A stretch of DNA of 64,000 bases from contig CAVWJJ010000003.1 of NCBI GenBank assembly GCA_963755395.1, positions 124,001 through 188,000 of the forward strand, given 5' to 3'. Source of the stretch: DAHVFK01 sp963755395 (GTDB lineage: Bacteria; Pseudomonadota; Gammaproteobacteria; Burkholderiales; SG8-39). The number at the start of each line of letters is the position of its first letter. The first letter of the stretch is position 1. Below, piece by piece: positions 7,948-16,909 of the stretch. Position numbers and translations under genes: made by a program. The notes beneath the pieces are model-generated. The model made no database searches and had not been told where the DNA came from. It was given only the letters and a program-made list of their open reading frames with translations.

Positions 7948-8441
7948 GCGCCGCCGCGCCGCCGCCGCGCTACGAACGCTTCGACACGGAGGCGGCGTTT
8001 CAGGCGGCGCTCGAGCGCCTGCTGGAGCAGCCCGGGCGGGAGCTGCGCGTGTTCGATCCCGATCTCGCCGCACTGCGCCTGAACGCGCCCGAACGCATCG
8101 CGCGCGTGGAGCGCTTCCTGCAGGAAAGCCGCACGCGCCGCCTGTTCCTGGTGGTGCACGACACGGGCCACGTCACGCGCCATTGCCCGCGCATGATGGG
8201 CCTGCTCGCGCGCCACTCGCACGCGATCCAGATCAACCAGACGCAGCCGGAAATTCGCGAGCTGCAGGATTCCTTCCTGGTACTCGATTCCATGCACTAC
8301 CTGCGCCGCCCGGTGGCGCGCTTCTTCCGCGGCGCGCTGGGGCTCAACGACGAGATCGAGGCGCTCGCGATGCGCTCGCGCTTCGGCGAGATCTGGGCGG
8401 CGTCCTACCCCGCGGTCGCGCCGACCACGCTCGGCCTCTAG
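7944..8441 (+). CDS. Conserved hypothetical protein following the ribosomal hydroxylase
   Basis: 165 residues with no signal peptide or membrane segment. It starts by ATGA overlap with the hydroxylase gene, so the two are translationally coupled. The sequence alternates hydrophobic strands (RELRVFDPDLAALRL, RRLFLVVHDTGHVTRHCPRMM) and ends with a conserved-looking EIWAASYPAVAPTTLGL. I believe it belongs to the DUF7931-type proteins that accompany this hydroxylase in betaproteobacteria, but no activity can be assigned. It ends 1 bp before the convergent MBL gene's stop. Confidence 0.65.
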   Translation: MSAAAPPPRYERFDTEAAFQAALERLLEQPGRELRVFDPDLAALRLNAPERIARVERFLQESRTRRLFLVVHDTGHVTRHCPRMMGLLARHSHAIQINQTQPEIRELQDSFLVLDSMHYLRRPVARFFRGALGLNDEIEALAMRSRFGEIWAASYPAVAPTTLGL

Positions 8442-8442
8442 C

Positions 8443-9222
8443 TCAGCGCCCGCGCAGCTCGCGCCAGTCGAAGCCCTCGTCCTGGGTCGCGAGGCCGATC
8501 CACTCCTCGGCGCAGCCGAGCGCGCGCGCGAGCGCCGTGCGCGCCAGCGCCGGGCGGTTGTTCTGCTGCGACAGGTGCGCGCCGATCACGTGCTGCAGGC
8601 GCGAGCGTTCGAGCGCGCCCAGCAGCTCGGCCGCCTGCTCGTTGTCGAGATGACCGAGCGGGCCGCCGATGCGCTCCTTGAGCCAGCGCGGGTAGCCGCC
8701 CTCGCGCAGCATGGCGCGGTCGTGGTTGCACTCGAGCACCAGCGCGTCGCAGCCCGAGAGCATCTCGACCACGTGCGGCGTCGGTGCGCCGATGTCGGTC
8801 AGCACGCCGAGGCTCCAGGCGCCGTCCGAGAGCACGTACTGCACCGGCTCGCGCGCATCGTGCGGCACGGTGAAGGGACGCGCCTCGAGCGCGCCGACGG
8901 CGAAGGCGGCGCGTCCGTCGACCAGCTCGGTGCGCACGCCCTCTACCGCCTTGCCGGCGTCGGCCGCGGCGCGCAGCGTGCCGCGCGTGAGAAAGACGGT
9001 AAGCGAGTGCGCCGCGGCGAACGCGAACGCGCCGCCGACGTGGTCTTCGTGCTCGTGGGTGACGAGGATCCCGCTCAGCTGCGCGGGAACGATCCCGAGC
9101 CGCGCCAGACGGCGCGCGGTCTCGCGCGGCGCCAGGCCGCAGTCGAGCAGCAGCCGCGTCCCGCCTGCCTCCGCCACCAGGCAGTTGCCGCGGCTGCCGC
9201 TGGCGAGCGAGGCGAAGCGCAC
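8443..9222 (-). CDS. MBL-fold metallo-hydrolase (YycJ/WalJ-like)
   Basis: 259 residues. Metallo-beta-lactamase fold with the zinc motif THEHEDHVGG at about residues 55-64 and further ligands in LECNHD and GAHLSQQNN. The N-terminus MRFASLASGSRGNC and the dispersed ligands match the YycJ/WalJ group, a likely exonuclease or phosphodiesterase. Substrate unknown. GTG start at 9222, 12 bp after the bamC stop, so it is the last gene of the dapA-bamC run. Confidence 0.88.
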   Translation of the reverse strand: MRFASLASGSRGNCLVAEAGGTRLLLDCGLAPRETARRLARLGIVPAQLSGILVTHEHEDHVGGAFAFAAAHSLTVFLTRGTLRAAADAGKAVEGVRTELVDGRAAFAVGALEARPFTVPHDAREPVQYVLSDGAWSLGVLTDIGAPTPHVVEMLSGCDALVLECNHDRAMLREGGYPRWLKERIGGPLGHLDNEQAAELLGALERSRLQHVIGAHLSQQNNRPALARTALARALGCAEEWIGLATQDEGFDWRELRGR

Positions 9223-9234
9223 GCGCGCCCGGCG

Positions 9235-10362
9235 CTACTTGAGCTGCTGCAGCAGGAGCGAGATGATCCGGCGCGAGGTCTGGTTGTTGACGCTGGCGCC
9301 GTTCTTGTCCTGCACCTCGACCACGCTGTCGTCCTTGGCGTCCTTGACCATCACGCGGTACTGCTCGGCGACCACTTTATTGGCGTCGCTGCGCCAGAAC
9401 GCGAGCGAGGCGAAGAAGCCCTTCTTCTCCTTGCCTGCGGGCGACTCGGGGTCGGCATAGCGCACGTAGTACAGGCCCTTGTCGCGATTGCGGTCCTCGA
9501 CCGTGAAGCCGACGCGATCGAGGGCGAGGCCCACCCGCCGCCAGGCGCGATCGAAGGGCTCGTGCACCGTGAGCGTCTCGACCCCGCCGGGGCTCTGGCT
9601 GACCGCGGCCAGCGGCTTGGCCTCGGCGCCCGCCACCTGCTGCTTGGCGACTTGCTCCTTGGCGCCCAGGCGCACCATCAGGCGACGCAGGAACTCGGCT
9701 TCCAGTCCCGGATCGGGCGGGCGCGGCTGCCACGCCAGCGTGACGTGTTCCGGGTCGGTGTAGACCTCCTGCAGCCCCTGGTGGCTGATGTAGACCTCGG
9801 TGCCCTTGCCGTCTGGCGTGCGCTCGAGCCGGGTGCGAAACCGGTCGCGCGTGCCGGTGGAATACAGCGGGCCGATCACCCTTTGCAGGCTGAGGCCCCC
9901 CATTTCGCCCGGCAGCTTGGCGCGGTCCTCGGCCCAGCCGGTCTGCATGATGCCGAGCTGCGGCTGATCGACGTTGATCAGGAAGCCGTTCGCCTGCCAG
10001 AACTCCCTCAACAGCGGCCACAGCTGCTCCGGCGTCTCGTTCGAGACCACCAGCCAGCGCTGGCTGCCGTCGCGCGCGACGTGCATGTCGGGGATCCGCG
10101 GCAGAACCGTGCCGCTGCCGGCGCCGGCCTGCTGCGCGCGCGCGGACTCGTAGTTCGAGAGCGTGGTTTCGCCGCCGGCGGGCAGCGCGTAGCGGCCGTC
10201 GTTGGTCGGCGTCGTCAGGTCGGGCGGAACCTCGAGCGACGGCAGGGTGCCGGCGGACTTGTAGTCGACCGGCTTGCCCTCGAGCAGGGTGTTGGCGGTG
10301 CTGCAGGCAGCGAGCAGCGCGGCGGCCGCGAGCGCGGCCGCCGCGGAAAAGCGAGGCCGCAT
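9235..10362 (-). CDS. bamC: BamC-like outer membrane assembly lipoprotein
   Basis: 375 residues. Lipoprotein signal peptide with lipobox LLAACS, putting the acylated Cys at about residue 20. The following unstructured segment (KPVDYKSAGTLPSLEVPPDLT) is the BamC part that binds BamD. Two helix-grip repeats follow (QRWLVVSNETPEQLWPLLREFWQANGF and FDRAWRRVGLALDRVGFTVED). It is an accessory subunit of the beta-barrel assembly machine at the outer membrane. The start ATG overlaps the dapA stop by one base (TGATG). Confidence 0.93.
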   Translation of the reverse strand: MRPRFSAAAALAAAALLAACSTANTLLEGKPVDYKSAGTLPSLEVPPDLTTPTNDGRYALPAGGETTLSNYESARAQQAGAGSGTVLPRIPDMHVARDGSQRWLVVSNETPEQLWPLLREFWQANGFLINVDQPQLGIMQTGWAEDRAKLPGEMGGLSLQRVIGPLYSTGTRDRFRTRLERTPDGKGTEVYISHQGLQEVYTDPEHVTLAWQPRPPDPGLEAEFLRRLMVRLGAKEQVAKQQVAGAEAKPLAAVSQSPGGVETLTVHEPFDRAWRRVGLALDRVGFTVEDRNRDKGLYYVRYADPESPAGKEKKGFFASLAFWRSDANKVVAEQYRVMVKDAKDDSVVEVQDKNGASVNNQTSRRIISLLLQQLK

Positions 10363-11270
10363 CAGGCGCGCCCCTCGACCACCCGCAACCCGGGCAGCGC
10401 GACCCCCGCCTCGTGCAGCGCCTCGCGCACCGCCTGATGGAACTTGTCCGACAACGGCGTCATCGGCAGGCGCAGTCCGGCGGCCATCATGCCCATCTCC
10501 GCCAGCGCCCACTTGACCGGGATCGGGTTCGCCTCGAGGAACAGCCGCTGGTGCAGCGGCAGCAGCCTCAGGTTGATTTCGCGCGCCCGCTTCACGTCGC
10601 CCACCAGCGCCGCGGCGCACATCTGGTGCATCAGCTTGGGCGCGACGTTCGCGGTCACCGAGATCACGCCGTGGCCGCCCATCAGGATCAGCGCCAGCGC
10701 GGTCGAGTCCTCGCCGCTGTAGAGCGCGAAGTCGCGCGGCGCGCGCTTGATGAGGTCGGTGCCGCGCTCGATGTTCGCGGTCGCGTCCTTGATGCCGATG
10801 ATGCTGGGCACCTGCGCCAGGCGCAGCACGGTGTCGTTGTGCAGGTCGGCGACGGTGCGCCCGGGCACGTTGTACAGGATCATCGGCAGGCCGACCTTGT
10901 CGGCGACGGCGCGGAAATGTCGGTACAGCCCTTCCTGGGTCGGCTTGTTGTAGTACGGCACCACCGACAGGCAGGCGGTGGCGCCGGCGTGCTTGGCCGA
11001 CTCGGTGAGTTCGATCGCCTCGGCGGTCGAGTTGCCGCCGGTGCCGGCGACGATCGGGATGCGGCCCTTGGCGTGCTCGACCGCGATGCGGATCAGCTGC
11101 TTGTGCTCGTCGAAGTTCACCGTCGGCGACTCGCCGGTGGTGCCGACCACGACGATGCCGTCGGTGCCCTCGGCGACATGCCAGTCGATCAGCTTCCTGA
11201 AGCTCTCGAGGTCGAGGCTTCCGTCCTCGTGCATCGGGGTGACGATCGCGACCAGGCTTCCGGTGATCAT
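10362..11270 (-). CDS. dapA: 4-hydroxy-tetrahydrodipicolinate synthase
   Basis: Condenses pyruvate with aspartate semialdehyde at the entry of lysine and diaminopimelate synthesis. 302 residues, TIM barrel. MITGSLVAIVTPMHEDGS is the typical start. The Schiff-base lysine is in GIKDATANIERG, the catalytic Tyr in MILYNVPGRTV, and the GTTGESPT pocket is present. ATG at 11270 is preceded by AAGGCGGA, a good ribosome-binding site, so longer starts are rejected. Overlaps bamC by one base. The dapA-bamC order is common in betaproteobacteria. Confidence 0.97.
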   Translation of the reverse strand: MITGSLVAIVTPMHEDGSLDLESFRKLIDWHVAEGTDGIVVVGTTGESPTVNFDEHKQLIRIAVEHAKGRIPIVAGTGGNSTAEAIELTESAKHAGATACLSVVPYYNKPTQEGLYRHFRAVADKVGLPMILYNVPGRTVADLHNDTVLRLAQVPSIIGIKDATANIERGTDLIKRAPRDFALYSGEDSTALALILMGGHGVISVTANVAPKLMHQMCAAALVGDVKRAREINLRLLPLHQRLFLEANPIPVKWALAEMGMMAAGLRLPMTPLSDKFHQAVREALHEAGVALPGLRVVEGRA

Positions 11271-11317
11271 GGGGTCCGCCTTCCGTATCCGTTCGATAAC
11301 GCGAAAGTTTAACTGCT

Positions 11318-11863
11318 TCAGGGCTCGAGCGCGACCAGATCGACGCTTGCGCGCAGCGCGCAAAGGCGCTGAATCATCGCCGGCCTGGGCCGCTCCGCCC
11401 GCCCCTGCTCGAACGCGGCCACCGTCAGCTCGCGCCCGAACGCGGCCAGCAGCTCGCCCGGTGCGAGCAGGAAGTCAGGGTTAGACGGCTTTCCGTAGCG
11501 CTCGTTCCCTGCCATGAAGGTTTCGACGATCAGCACCCCGCCCGGCGCCAGCGCTTCGATAAGAAGGCTGAATAGCGGCCGGTAAAGATAGTTCGTGACC
11601 ACGATCCCGGCGAAGCGCCGCCCGGCGAGTGGCCAGGGGCTGCCGTCCTCCAGGTCGGCGCAGACGATGGTCACGCCGGCAACGCCGTCCAGCGCGGCGA
11701 GCGCCGCGCGGTTGCGGTCGAGCGCCGTCACGCGGTGTCCGAGCGAGGCCAGCAGCCTGGCGTGCCGGCCGTCGCCGCAGGCAAGATCGAGCGCCTCGCC
11801 ACGCCGGATCAGCGGCGCCCAGCGCGCGACCCAGGGCGAAGGCGCCAAGGCGGCGTGGCTCAT
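11318..11863 (-). CDS. Class I SAM-dependent methyltransferase
   Basis: 181 residues. Rossmann-fold methyltransferase with motif I ALDLACGDGRHARLLA at about residues 24-39, the acidic TALDRN after strand 2, IVCADLEDG and GGVLIVETFM. The short size and the NERYGKPSNPDFLL segment resemble small methyltransferases of tellurite-resistance or unknown type. Substrate not inferable. Lies between an alcohol dehydrogenase and dapA in the same orientation. Confidence 0.85.
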   Translation of the reverse strand: MSHAALAPSPWVARWAPLIRRGEALDLACGDGRHARLLASLGHRVTALDRNRAALAALDGVAGVTIVCADLEDGSPWPLAGRRFAGIVVTNYLYRPLFSLLIEALAPGGVLIVETFMAGNERYGKPSNPDFLLAPGELLAAFGRELTVAAFEQGRAERPRPAMIQRLCALRASVDLVALEP

Positions 11864-11870
11864 TCGGGCC

Positions 11871-12920
11871 TCAGGAGACGAACACGCCCTTGCCGCTCGC
11901 CTGGCGGTCGAATAGCCGGTAGGCCTCGGCCGCCTGCCCGAGCTGCCAGCGCTCGGTGATGAGCTTCTTCAGGGCCAAGCCGCGCGCCGCGACGAACTGC
12001 GCGCATTCCATCTGCCCGACGCTGGAGAAGGTCCACGAACCGATCAGCGTCACCTGGCGGCGCAGGAGGTCCGGGCTGACGTCCAGCCGCACCTCGCCGC
12101 CTTCGCCGACGAAGCAGGCCGTGCCCCAGGTGCGCACGCTCCTCACCGCCGCAGCGCGCGCCTCGGGCGCGGCGCTGCAGTCGAGCGCGAGGTCGACGCC
12201 TTCGCCCGCGGTGAGCTCGCGCAGCGCCTCGACCGGGTCGGCCGCGCGCGGGTCGAGCACCGTCTCGGCGCCCATGCTCCTGGCCAGCGCGCGCCGCTCG
12301 GGACCGACGTCGAGCGCGATCACGCGCGCGCCCATCGCGGCGGCGAGCAGCGTCGCCGACAGCCCGACCGGCCCCTGGCCGAACACCGCCAGCGTGTGCT
12401 CGCCCGAGAGACTCATCCGGTGCAGCGCGGCGTAGGCGGTGCCGGTGCCGCATGAGATCGCCGCGCCCTCCTCGAACGAGAGCGCCTCGGGCAGCGGCAG
12501 CATGGTGCGCGCCGGCGCCTTCATGTACTTTGCGTGCGCGCCGTGCCCGGTCACGCCGTAGACGGTGATCCCGGCGCGGCAAAGCTGCGACCAGCCTACG
12601 CGGCAGTGCGTGCAGGTGCCGCAGCCCTTGTAATGGTGGTTCATCACGCGCGCCCCGAGCGGCGCCTCGGCCTCGCCGACGCTCGCGCCGCGCGCGACGA
12701 TCACGCCGCAGGGCTCGTGCCCCGCGATCACCGGTCCGCCGGAGCCGCCAAGGCCCAGCGCGGCGCCCGCGCCGCCGCGCGGCGCGCGGTAGGCGTGCAG
12801 GTCACTGCCGCACATGCCCGAGGCCTTGATCTCGATCACCACCTCGCCAGGGCCCGGCGAGGGATCGGAGAATTCACGCAGCTCGAGCTCGCGCTCGCCC
12901 AGGAATACGACTCCAAGCAC
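11871..12920 (-). CDS. Zinc-dependent medium-chain alcohol dehydrogenase family protein
   Basis: 349 residues. Catalytic zinc ligands are in SGMCGSDLHAYR and AGHEPCGVI. The structural zinc lobe has the four cysteines of GCGTCTHCRVGWSQLC. The nucleotide-binding fold is at about residues 185-200 (AVFGQGPVGLSATLLAAAMGA). The Asp after strand 2 (ALDVGPER) suggests NAD preference. Substrate unknown. GTG at 12920 is well supported by GGAGGAG six bases upstream. 17 bp separate it from oxyR upstream. Confidence 0.88.
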   Translation of the reverse strand: MLGVVFLGERELELREFSDPSPGPGEVVIEIKASGMCGSDLHAYRAPRGGAGAALGLGGSGGPVIAGHEPCGVIVARGASVGEAEAPLGARVMNHHYKGCGTCTHCRVGWSQLCRAGITVYGVTGHGAHAKYMKAPARTMLPLPEALSFEEGAAISCGTGTAYAALHRMSLSGEHTLAVFGQGPVGLSATLLAAAMGARVIALDVGPERRALARSMGAETVLDPRAADPVEALRELTAGEGVDLALDCSAAPEARAAAVRSVRTWGTACFVGEGGEVRLDVSPDLLRRQVTLIGSWTFSSVGQMECAQFVAARGLALKKLITERWQLGQAAEAYRLFDRQASGKGVFVS

Positions 12921-12937
12921 GGCATCTCCTCCTTCGC

Positions 12938-13876
12938 TCAGTCCGATGCCGCCGCGTTGGGCAGCTTGCTCACCTGAGGCAGGTCACAGGCGAGGATCGC
13001 CTGGCGCAGCGCCTCGATCGCCTGCGGGCGCGGAAAGCTTCTGCGCCACGCGAGCGCGACGCGCCGCTGCGGCACCGGCCGCGCGAACGGGCGGATGCGG
13101 ATCAGCCCGCTCTTGCCGCCGGCGTCGACCGAAGTCGACGGCAGCACCGTGACGCCGACCCCGCTCGCGACCATCTGCCGGATCGTCTCCAGGGACCCGC
13201 CCTCGAGCGCTTTCGCCAGATGGCTACGGTGCGGCGCGCGCGCCGCCGCGTGGCAGAAATCGAGCACCTGGTCGCGCAGGCAGTGGCCTTCGCCCAGCAG
13301 CAGCAGGCTCTCCCTGGTCAGCTCGTCGGCGGTCACGTTCTTCTTCTTCTCGAACGGATGGCCCTGCGGCACCGCGACCAGGAACGGCTCGTCGTACAGC
13401 GCGCGGGTCAGGATGCCGGACTCCTGAAACGGCAGCGCGATCAGGATCGCATCCACCTCGCCCTGCTTGAGCATCTCGCCCAGACGGTGGGTGAAATTCT
13501 CCTGGATCAGGAGCTGCATCGCGGGTGCGTTGCGGCGCAGGATCGGCACCAGCTTGGGCAGCAGGTAGGGCCCGATGGTGTAGATCGCCCCCAGGCGCAG
13601 CGGCTCGGCAAGCGGGTCGTGCCCGGCCAGCGCGAGCTCCTTGATGTGCGCCGCGCCCTCCAGCACGCGTTGCGCCTGCTCGACCACGCGCTCGCCCACT
13701 GGCGTTACCGACACCTCGCCCGGGCCGCGCTCGAACAGCGCCACGCCCAGCTCCTCCTCCAGCTTCTTGATCGCCACCGACAGCGTCGGCTGCGACACGA
13801 AGCACGACTCCGCCGCGCGCCCGAAGTGCCGCTCGCGTGCCACTGCGACGATGTAGCGCAGCTCGGTCAGCGTCAC
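12938..13876 (-). CDS. oxyR: Peroxide-sensing LysR-type regulator OxyR
   Basis: 312 residues: winged helix at 1-60 (TLTELRYIVAVARERHFGRAAE, FVSQPTLSVAIKKLEEELG) and a periplasmic-binding-like effector domain. The redox pair falls exactly at Cys199 (GEGHCLRDQ) and Cys208 (LDFC), the E. coli OxyR positions, so peroxide sensing by disulfide formation is expected. GTG start at 13876, overlapping the upstream hydrolase stop (GTGA), so the two are coupled. Two peroxiredoxin genes occur elsewhere in the window. Confidence 0.93.
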   Translation of the reverse strand: MTLTELRYIVAVARERHFGRAAESCFVSQPTLSVAIKKLEEELGVALFERGPGEVSVTPVGERVVEQAQRVLEGAAHIKELALAGHDPLAEPLRLGAIYTIGPYLLPKLVPILRRNAPAMQLLIQENFTHRLGEMLKQGEVDAILIALPFQESGILTRALYDEPFLVAVPQGHPFEKKKNVTADELTRESLLLLGEGHCLRDQVLDFCHAAARAPHRSHLAKALEGGSLETIRQMVASGVGVTVLPSTSVDAGGKSGLIRIRPFARPVPQRRVALAWRRSFPRPQAIEALRQAILACDLPQVSKLPNAAASD

Positions 13877-14616
13877 GGCAGCCCTTCGATGAAACCGTGG
13901 ATCGCTTCCTCGAGCGCCTGCTCGCGGCCGGTGTAGAAATGATCCGCACCCGGGATCGCGATCTGCTTCGAGCCCGCGATCCGCTGCAGCGCCTGATCGC
14001 GCTCGGCCGCCCAGCGCAGCACCGCGGGCAGGTCGTTCGCGCCGTGCACGTCGAGCAGCGGCACGTGCACGTTCGCCAGCTCCCCGAACGGCCCGCCGCG
14101 CCCGAGGCAGACCCAGGCCGCGAATGGCGCCTCGGGCGTGGCGGCGAAGTAAGACTCGCTCATCCACGACCCCAGGCTGTGCGACAGCAGCACCGGGTGC
14201 GCGTAGCCCTTGCCCGCCAGCCACGCCGCCCCTGCGCCGATCCGATCGATCGCCTCGGGAAACAGCTGCGGGTAATAGTCCGACGCCTTCGCCTCCGCCG
14301 CCTGCACCGGCATTTGTATCGAGAGCGTCGCGTAGCCCATGTCCGACAGCGCCACGCGCAGCTCGCCGATGATGCCGTGATTCGGATTCACCCCGATGCC
14401 GTGCACCAGCAGCACCGCCCGCTTGGCCCCCTGCACCGCCGTGTACAGCCCGAGAAACGCCCGCCCATCCTTCTCCTTGAGCCAGACCGCGTCCCCCACC
14501 ACCACGTTCGGCACAACCTCGTCCGCCCAGCGCTTCTCGCGCGCGTAGTCCTGCCCACGCGCCGACGAGGCGGCCAGCACAAGAAACACCAGTCCTGTTA
14601 GAAGAATTCGACTCAT
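13873..14616 (-). CDS. Exported alpha/beta hydrolase (DUF3530-like)
   Basis: 247 residues with a cleavable signal peptide (MSRILLTGLVFLVLAASSARG). Hydrolase fold: oxyanion/strand segment AVLLVHGIGVNPNH, nucleophile elbow SHSLGSW (Ser), acid in LLDVHGANDLP and His in PGADHFYTG. Likely periplasmic esterase or peptidase-like enzyme of the DUF3530 type; substrate unknown. First gene of the leftward run that continues with oxyR, to which it is coupled by a 4-bp overlap. Confidence 0.75.
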   Translation of the reverse strand: MSRILLTGLVFLVLAASSARGQDYAREKRWADEVVPNVVVGDAVWLKEKDGRAFLGLYTAVQGAKRAVLLVHGIGVNPNHGIIGELRVALSDMGYATLSIQMPVQAAEAKASDYYPQLFPEAIDRIGAGAAWLAGKGYAHPVLLSHSLGSWMSESYFAATPEAPFAAWVCLGRGGPFGELANVHVPLLDVHGANDLPAVLRWAAERDQALQRIAGSKQIAIPGADHFYTGREQALEEAIHGFIEGLP

Positions 14617-14624
14617 CTAGGCGT

Positions 14625-14630
14625 TAAAAT
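14625..14630 (+). promoter_or_regulatory. -10 box of the tRNA-Arg gene
   Basis: TAAAAT followed by CGCG, 10 bases before the mature tRNA 5' end. Transcription would start near 14637. No clear -35 match is visible. Confidence 0.5.
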
Positions 14631-14640
14631 CGCGTGGCGC

Positions 14641-14716
<76 letters not shown>

Positions 14717-14784
14717 TCCCGACCGCTTCGCGAACCCGCAGTTTATCGGCTTCAAGGCAATCATAGCGCAGGCCTAATCCGGCA

Positions 14785-16395
14785 GTGGCCCAATCCGAAC
14801 AACAGTCCGTCGCCATCCGGCAGACCTTGGAGAGCGGCCTGGCACACCACCAGGCCGGCAGGTTGCCGGAGGCCGAGCGTATCTACCGGCGAGTCTTGGA
14901 ACTTGATCCGAACCATCCGGACGCTCTGCATCTGCTCGGAATTATCGCGTTTCAGTCCGGAAAGAACGAAACCGCGGCGCAATTGATCGGCAAGGCAGTC
15001 GCGATCAAGCCTGGCAATCCCGAGGCGTTGGTCAACCTCGGCAACGCCCTGCAGGAACTCAAGCGTCACGACCAAGCGCTTGCGAGCTACGACAAGGCGC
15101 TTGCGATCAAGCCCGATTACGCCATGGCGTTGAGCAACCGTGCCACGGTCCTGCACGTGCTCAAGCGTTACGACGAAGCGCTTGCCAGCTACGACAAGGC
15201 GCTCGCGATCAAGCCGGACTACGCCGAGGCGCTGCGTAACCGCGGCATCGCCCTGCACGGCCTCAGGCGTTACGACGAAGCGCTTGCCAGTTATGACAAG
15301 GCGCTTGCGATCAAGCCCGATTACGCCGAGGCGTCAAGCAACCGAGGTCTTACGCTGCAGGCGCTCAAGCGCCATGACGAAGCGCTTGCTAGCTACAGCA
15401 AGGCGCTCGCGCTTGACCCGGACTTTGCTGAAGCGCACGCGAACCTGGGCTTGTTACGACTCCTCCTGGGTGATTTTGAGCGCGGCTGGGAAGAATATGA
15501 GTGGCGATGGAAGGGTCCCTCTTTCTCCGCCTCGAGGCGGAATTTCTCGCAACCGCTCTGGCTTGGCGCGAACGGCGTCAGCGGCAAGACGCTTCTCATC
15601 CACGCCGAGCAGGGCTTGGGCGACAGCATCCAGTTCGTTCGCTACGCCCATCTGGCTGCCGAGAAGGGCGCGACGGTAGTCTTGCAGGTGCAGGCGGCGC
15701 TTAGAGCGCTGCTTGCAAGCGCTTTTGGCAGGTACCAGGTGCTGAGTGAAGGCGAGCCATTGCCCAGGTTCGATCTGCACTGCCCGTTTCTGAGTCTGCC
15801 GCACGCGTTCAACACGCGGCTGGACAGCATTCCTGCGCAGATACCTTACCTGGCCGCTCCAGTCGCTGCGATCGACAAATGGAGGGACAGGCTTGGGCAG
15901 AACAATGTTCCAAGAGTTGGAATCGTTTGGTCGGGCAGGTCGACCCATGCGAATGACGCGAACCGTTCCATCGCGTTGAGCAGCTTGATGCCGTTGCGGA
16001 GCCCCGACGTGCAGCTGGTCAGCCTGCAGAATGAAGTCCGGGCCGAGGATGCGAAGGTTCTGGCGGCGAACGCACAGATCCTTCATTTTGGTTCGGAACT
16101 CAAGGACTTCTCGGACACCGCCGCGCTTGTGTCGCTGGTGGATCTGGTCGTGTCGGTGGATACCTCGGTAGCCCATCTCGCAGGGGCGCTTGGAAAACCC
16201 GTATGGATACTGATCCCGTTCGCTCCCGACTGGCGCTGGCTGCTGGAACGCGAAGATAGCCCGTGGTATCCGACCGCGCGCTTATTCAGGCAACCAAAGA
16301 TTGGCGATTGGGACAGCGTTATCGACAAGGTCAGGCAGGCGCTGACCGAACACCTTGGACCGGATCCACAATCCATCGGCAGCGCGCGGGTCTGA
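14785..16395 (+). CDS. TPR protein with C-terminal GT9-like glycosyltransferase domain
   Basis: 536 residues. About six tetratricopeptide repeats fill residues 10-230; four of them (93-228) are almost identical. The ERGWEEYEWRWK linker follows, then a C-terminal domain resembling ADP-heptose-type glycosyltransferases (HAEQGLGDSIQFVRYA and VSVDTSVAHLAGALGKPVW). Such TPR-GT proteins are cytoplasmic and probably glycosylate proteins or polysaccharides; substrate unknown. No ATG is available at the N-terminus and GTG at 14785 is used. It stands alone, downstream of the tRNA. Confidence 0.8.
   Translation: MAQSEQQSVAIRQTLESGLAHHQAGRLPEAERIYRRVLELDPNHPDALHLLGIIAFQSGKNETAAQLIGKAVAIKPGNPEALVNLGNALQELKRHDQALASYDKALAIKPDYAMALSNRATVLHVLKRYDEALASYDKALAIKPDYAEALRNRGIALHGLRRYDEALASYDKALAIKPDYAEASSNRGLTLQALKRHDEALASYSKALALDPDFAEAHANLGLLRLLLGDFERGWEEYEWRWKGPSFSASRRNFSQPLWLGANGVSGKTLLIHAEQGLGDSIQFVRYAHLAAEKGATVVLQVQAALRALLASAFGRYQVLSEGEPLPRFDLHCPFLSLPHAFNTRLDSIPAQIPYLAAPVAAIDKWRDRLGQNNVPRVGIVWSGRSTHANDANRSIALSSLMPLRSPDVQLVSLQNEVRAEDAKVLAANAQILHFGSELKDFSDTAALVSLVDLVVSVDTSVAHLAGALGKPVWILIPFAPDWRWLLEREDSPWYPTARLFRQPKIGDWDSVIDKVRQALTEHLGPDPQSIGSARV
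15061..15468 (+). repeat. Four 102-bp tandem repeats inside the TPR gene
   Basis: Units start at 15061, 15163, 15265 and 15367, each 34 codons. The first ~20 codons (K/R-R-Y/H-DEALASYDKALAIKPDYA) are nearly identical in DNA as well as protein, including the same GCG CTT GC(G/C) codon choices. This points to recent duplication within the gene. Confidence 0.85.
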
Positions 16396-16462
16396 TCGGC
16401 GCAAGTCTCGCAATCGGGGTCTGTCCCTCTCCTTTCTTTCCTTTCCAGCGGCGGAGAAGCGC

Positions 16463-16909
16463 ATGGTGTTCCACGGCAAATGGTACGACGAGGTCGCGCT
16501 CGGCGAGCGCTTCGGCTCGAGCCTGACGGTGACCGAGACTCACCTCGTGCTCGGCTCGGGGCTGTTCGGGGATTTCAACCCGCTGCACGTGAACGAGGTG
16601 TTCGCGCAGCGCTCGCAGTTCGGCTCGCGCGTCCTGCACGGCCCGTTCACCAGCGCGCTGGTGTCGGCTCCGGTCGGCATGTTCTTCGCCGGCAGCGCCA
16701 TCGCCTACCTCGAGCACGCCTGCCGCTTCAAGGCGCCGGTGCGCGCGGGCGACACCCTGGCGAGCGAATGGACGGTGCGCGAGAAGCTCGACAAGCCGAA
16801 GCACCGCGGCGGAATCGTGGTGATGCGCGGCGTGTGCACCAATCAGCACGGCGACGTCGTGCTCGAGGCCGACGGCAAGATCCTGGTCGCGTCGCGCCCG
16901 GCGAGCTAG
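16463..16909 (+). CDS. MaoC-like hotdog-fold dehydratase
   Basis: 148 residues. Single hotdog domain with the hydratase-2 motif: the catalytic Asp and His are in FGDFNPLHVNEVFA, followed by SRVLHGPF. Probably an (R)-specific enoyl-CoA hydratase or related dehydratase. ATG at 16463 is preceded by GGAGAAG. Ends in a 4-bp convergent overlap with the FAD oxidoreductase gene. Confidence 0.85.
   Translation: MVFHGKWYDEVALGERFGSSLTVTETHLVLGSGLFGDFNPLHVNEVFAQRSQFGSRVLHGPFTSALVSAPVGMFFAGSAIAYLEHACRFKAPVRAGDTLASEWTVREKLDKPKHRGGIVVMRGVCTNQHGDVVLEADGKILVASRPAS

Noticed and set aside
15061..15468. Tandem repeats as a possible CRISPR-like array
   Set aside because: The 102-bp units are contiguous codons of TPR repeats with no spacers.
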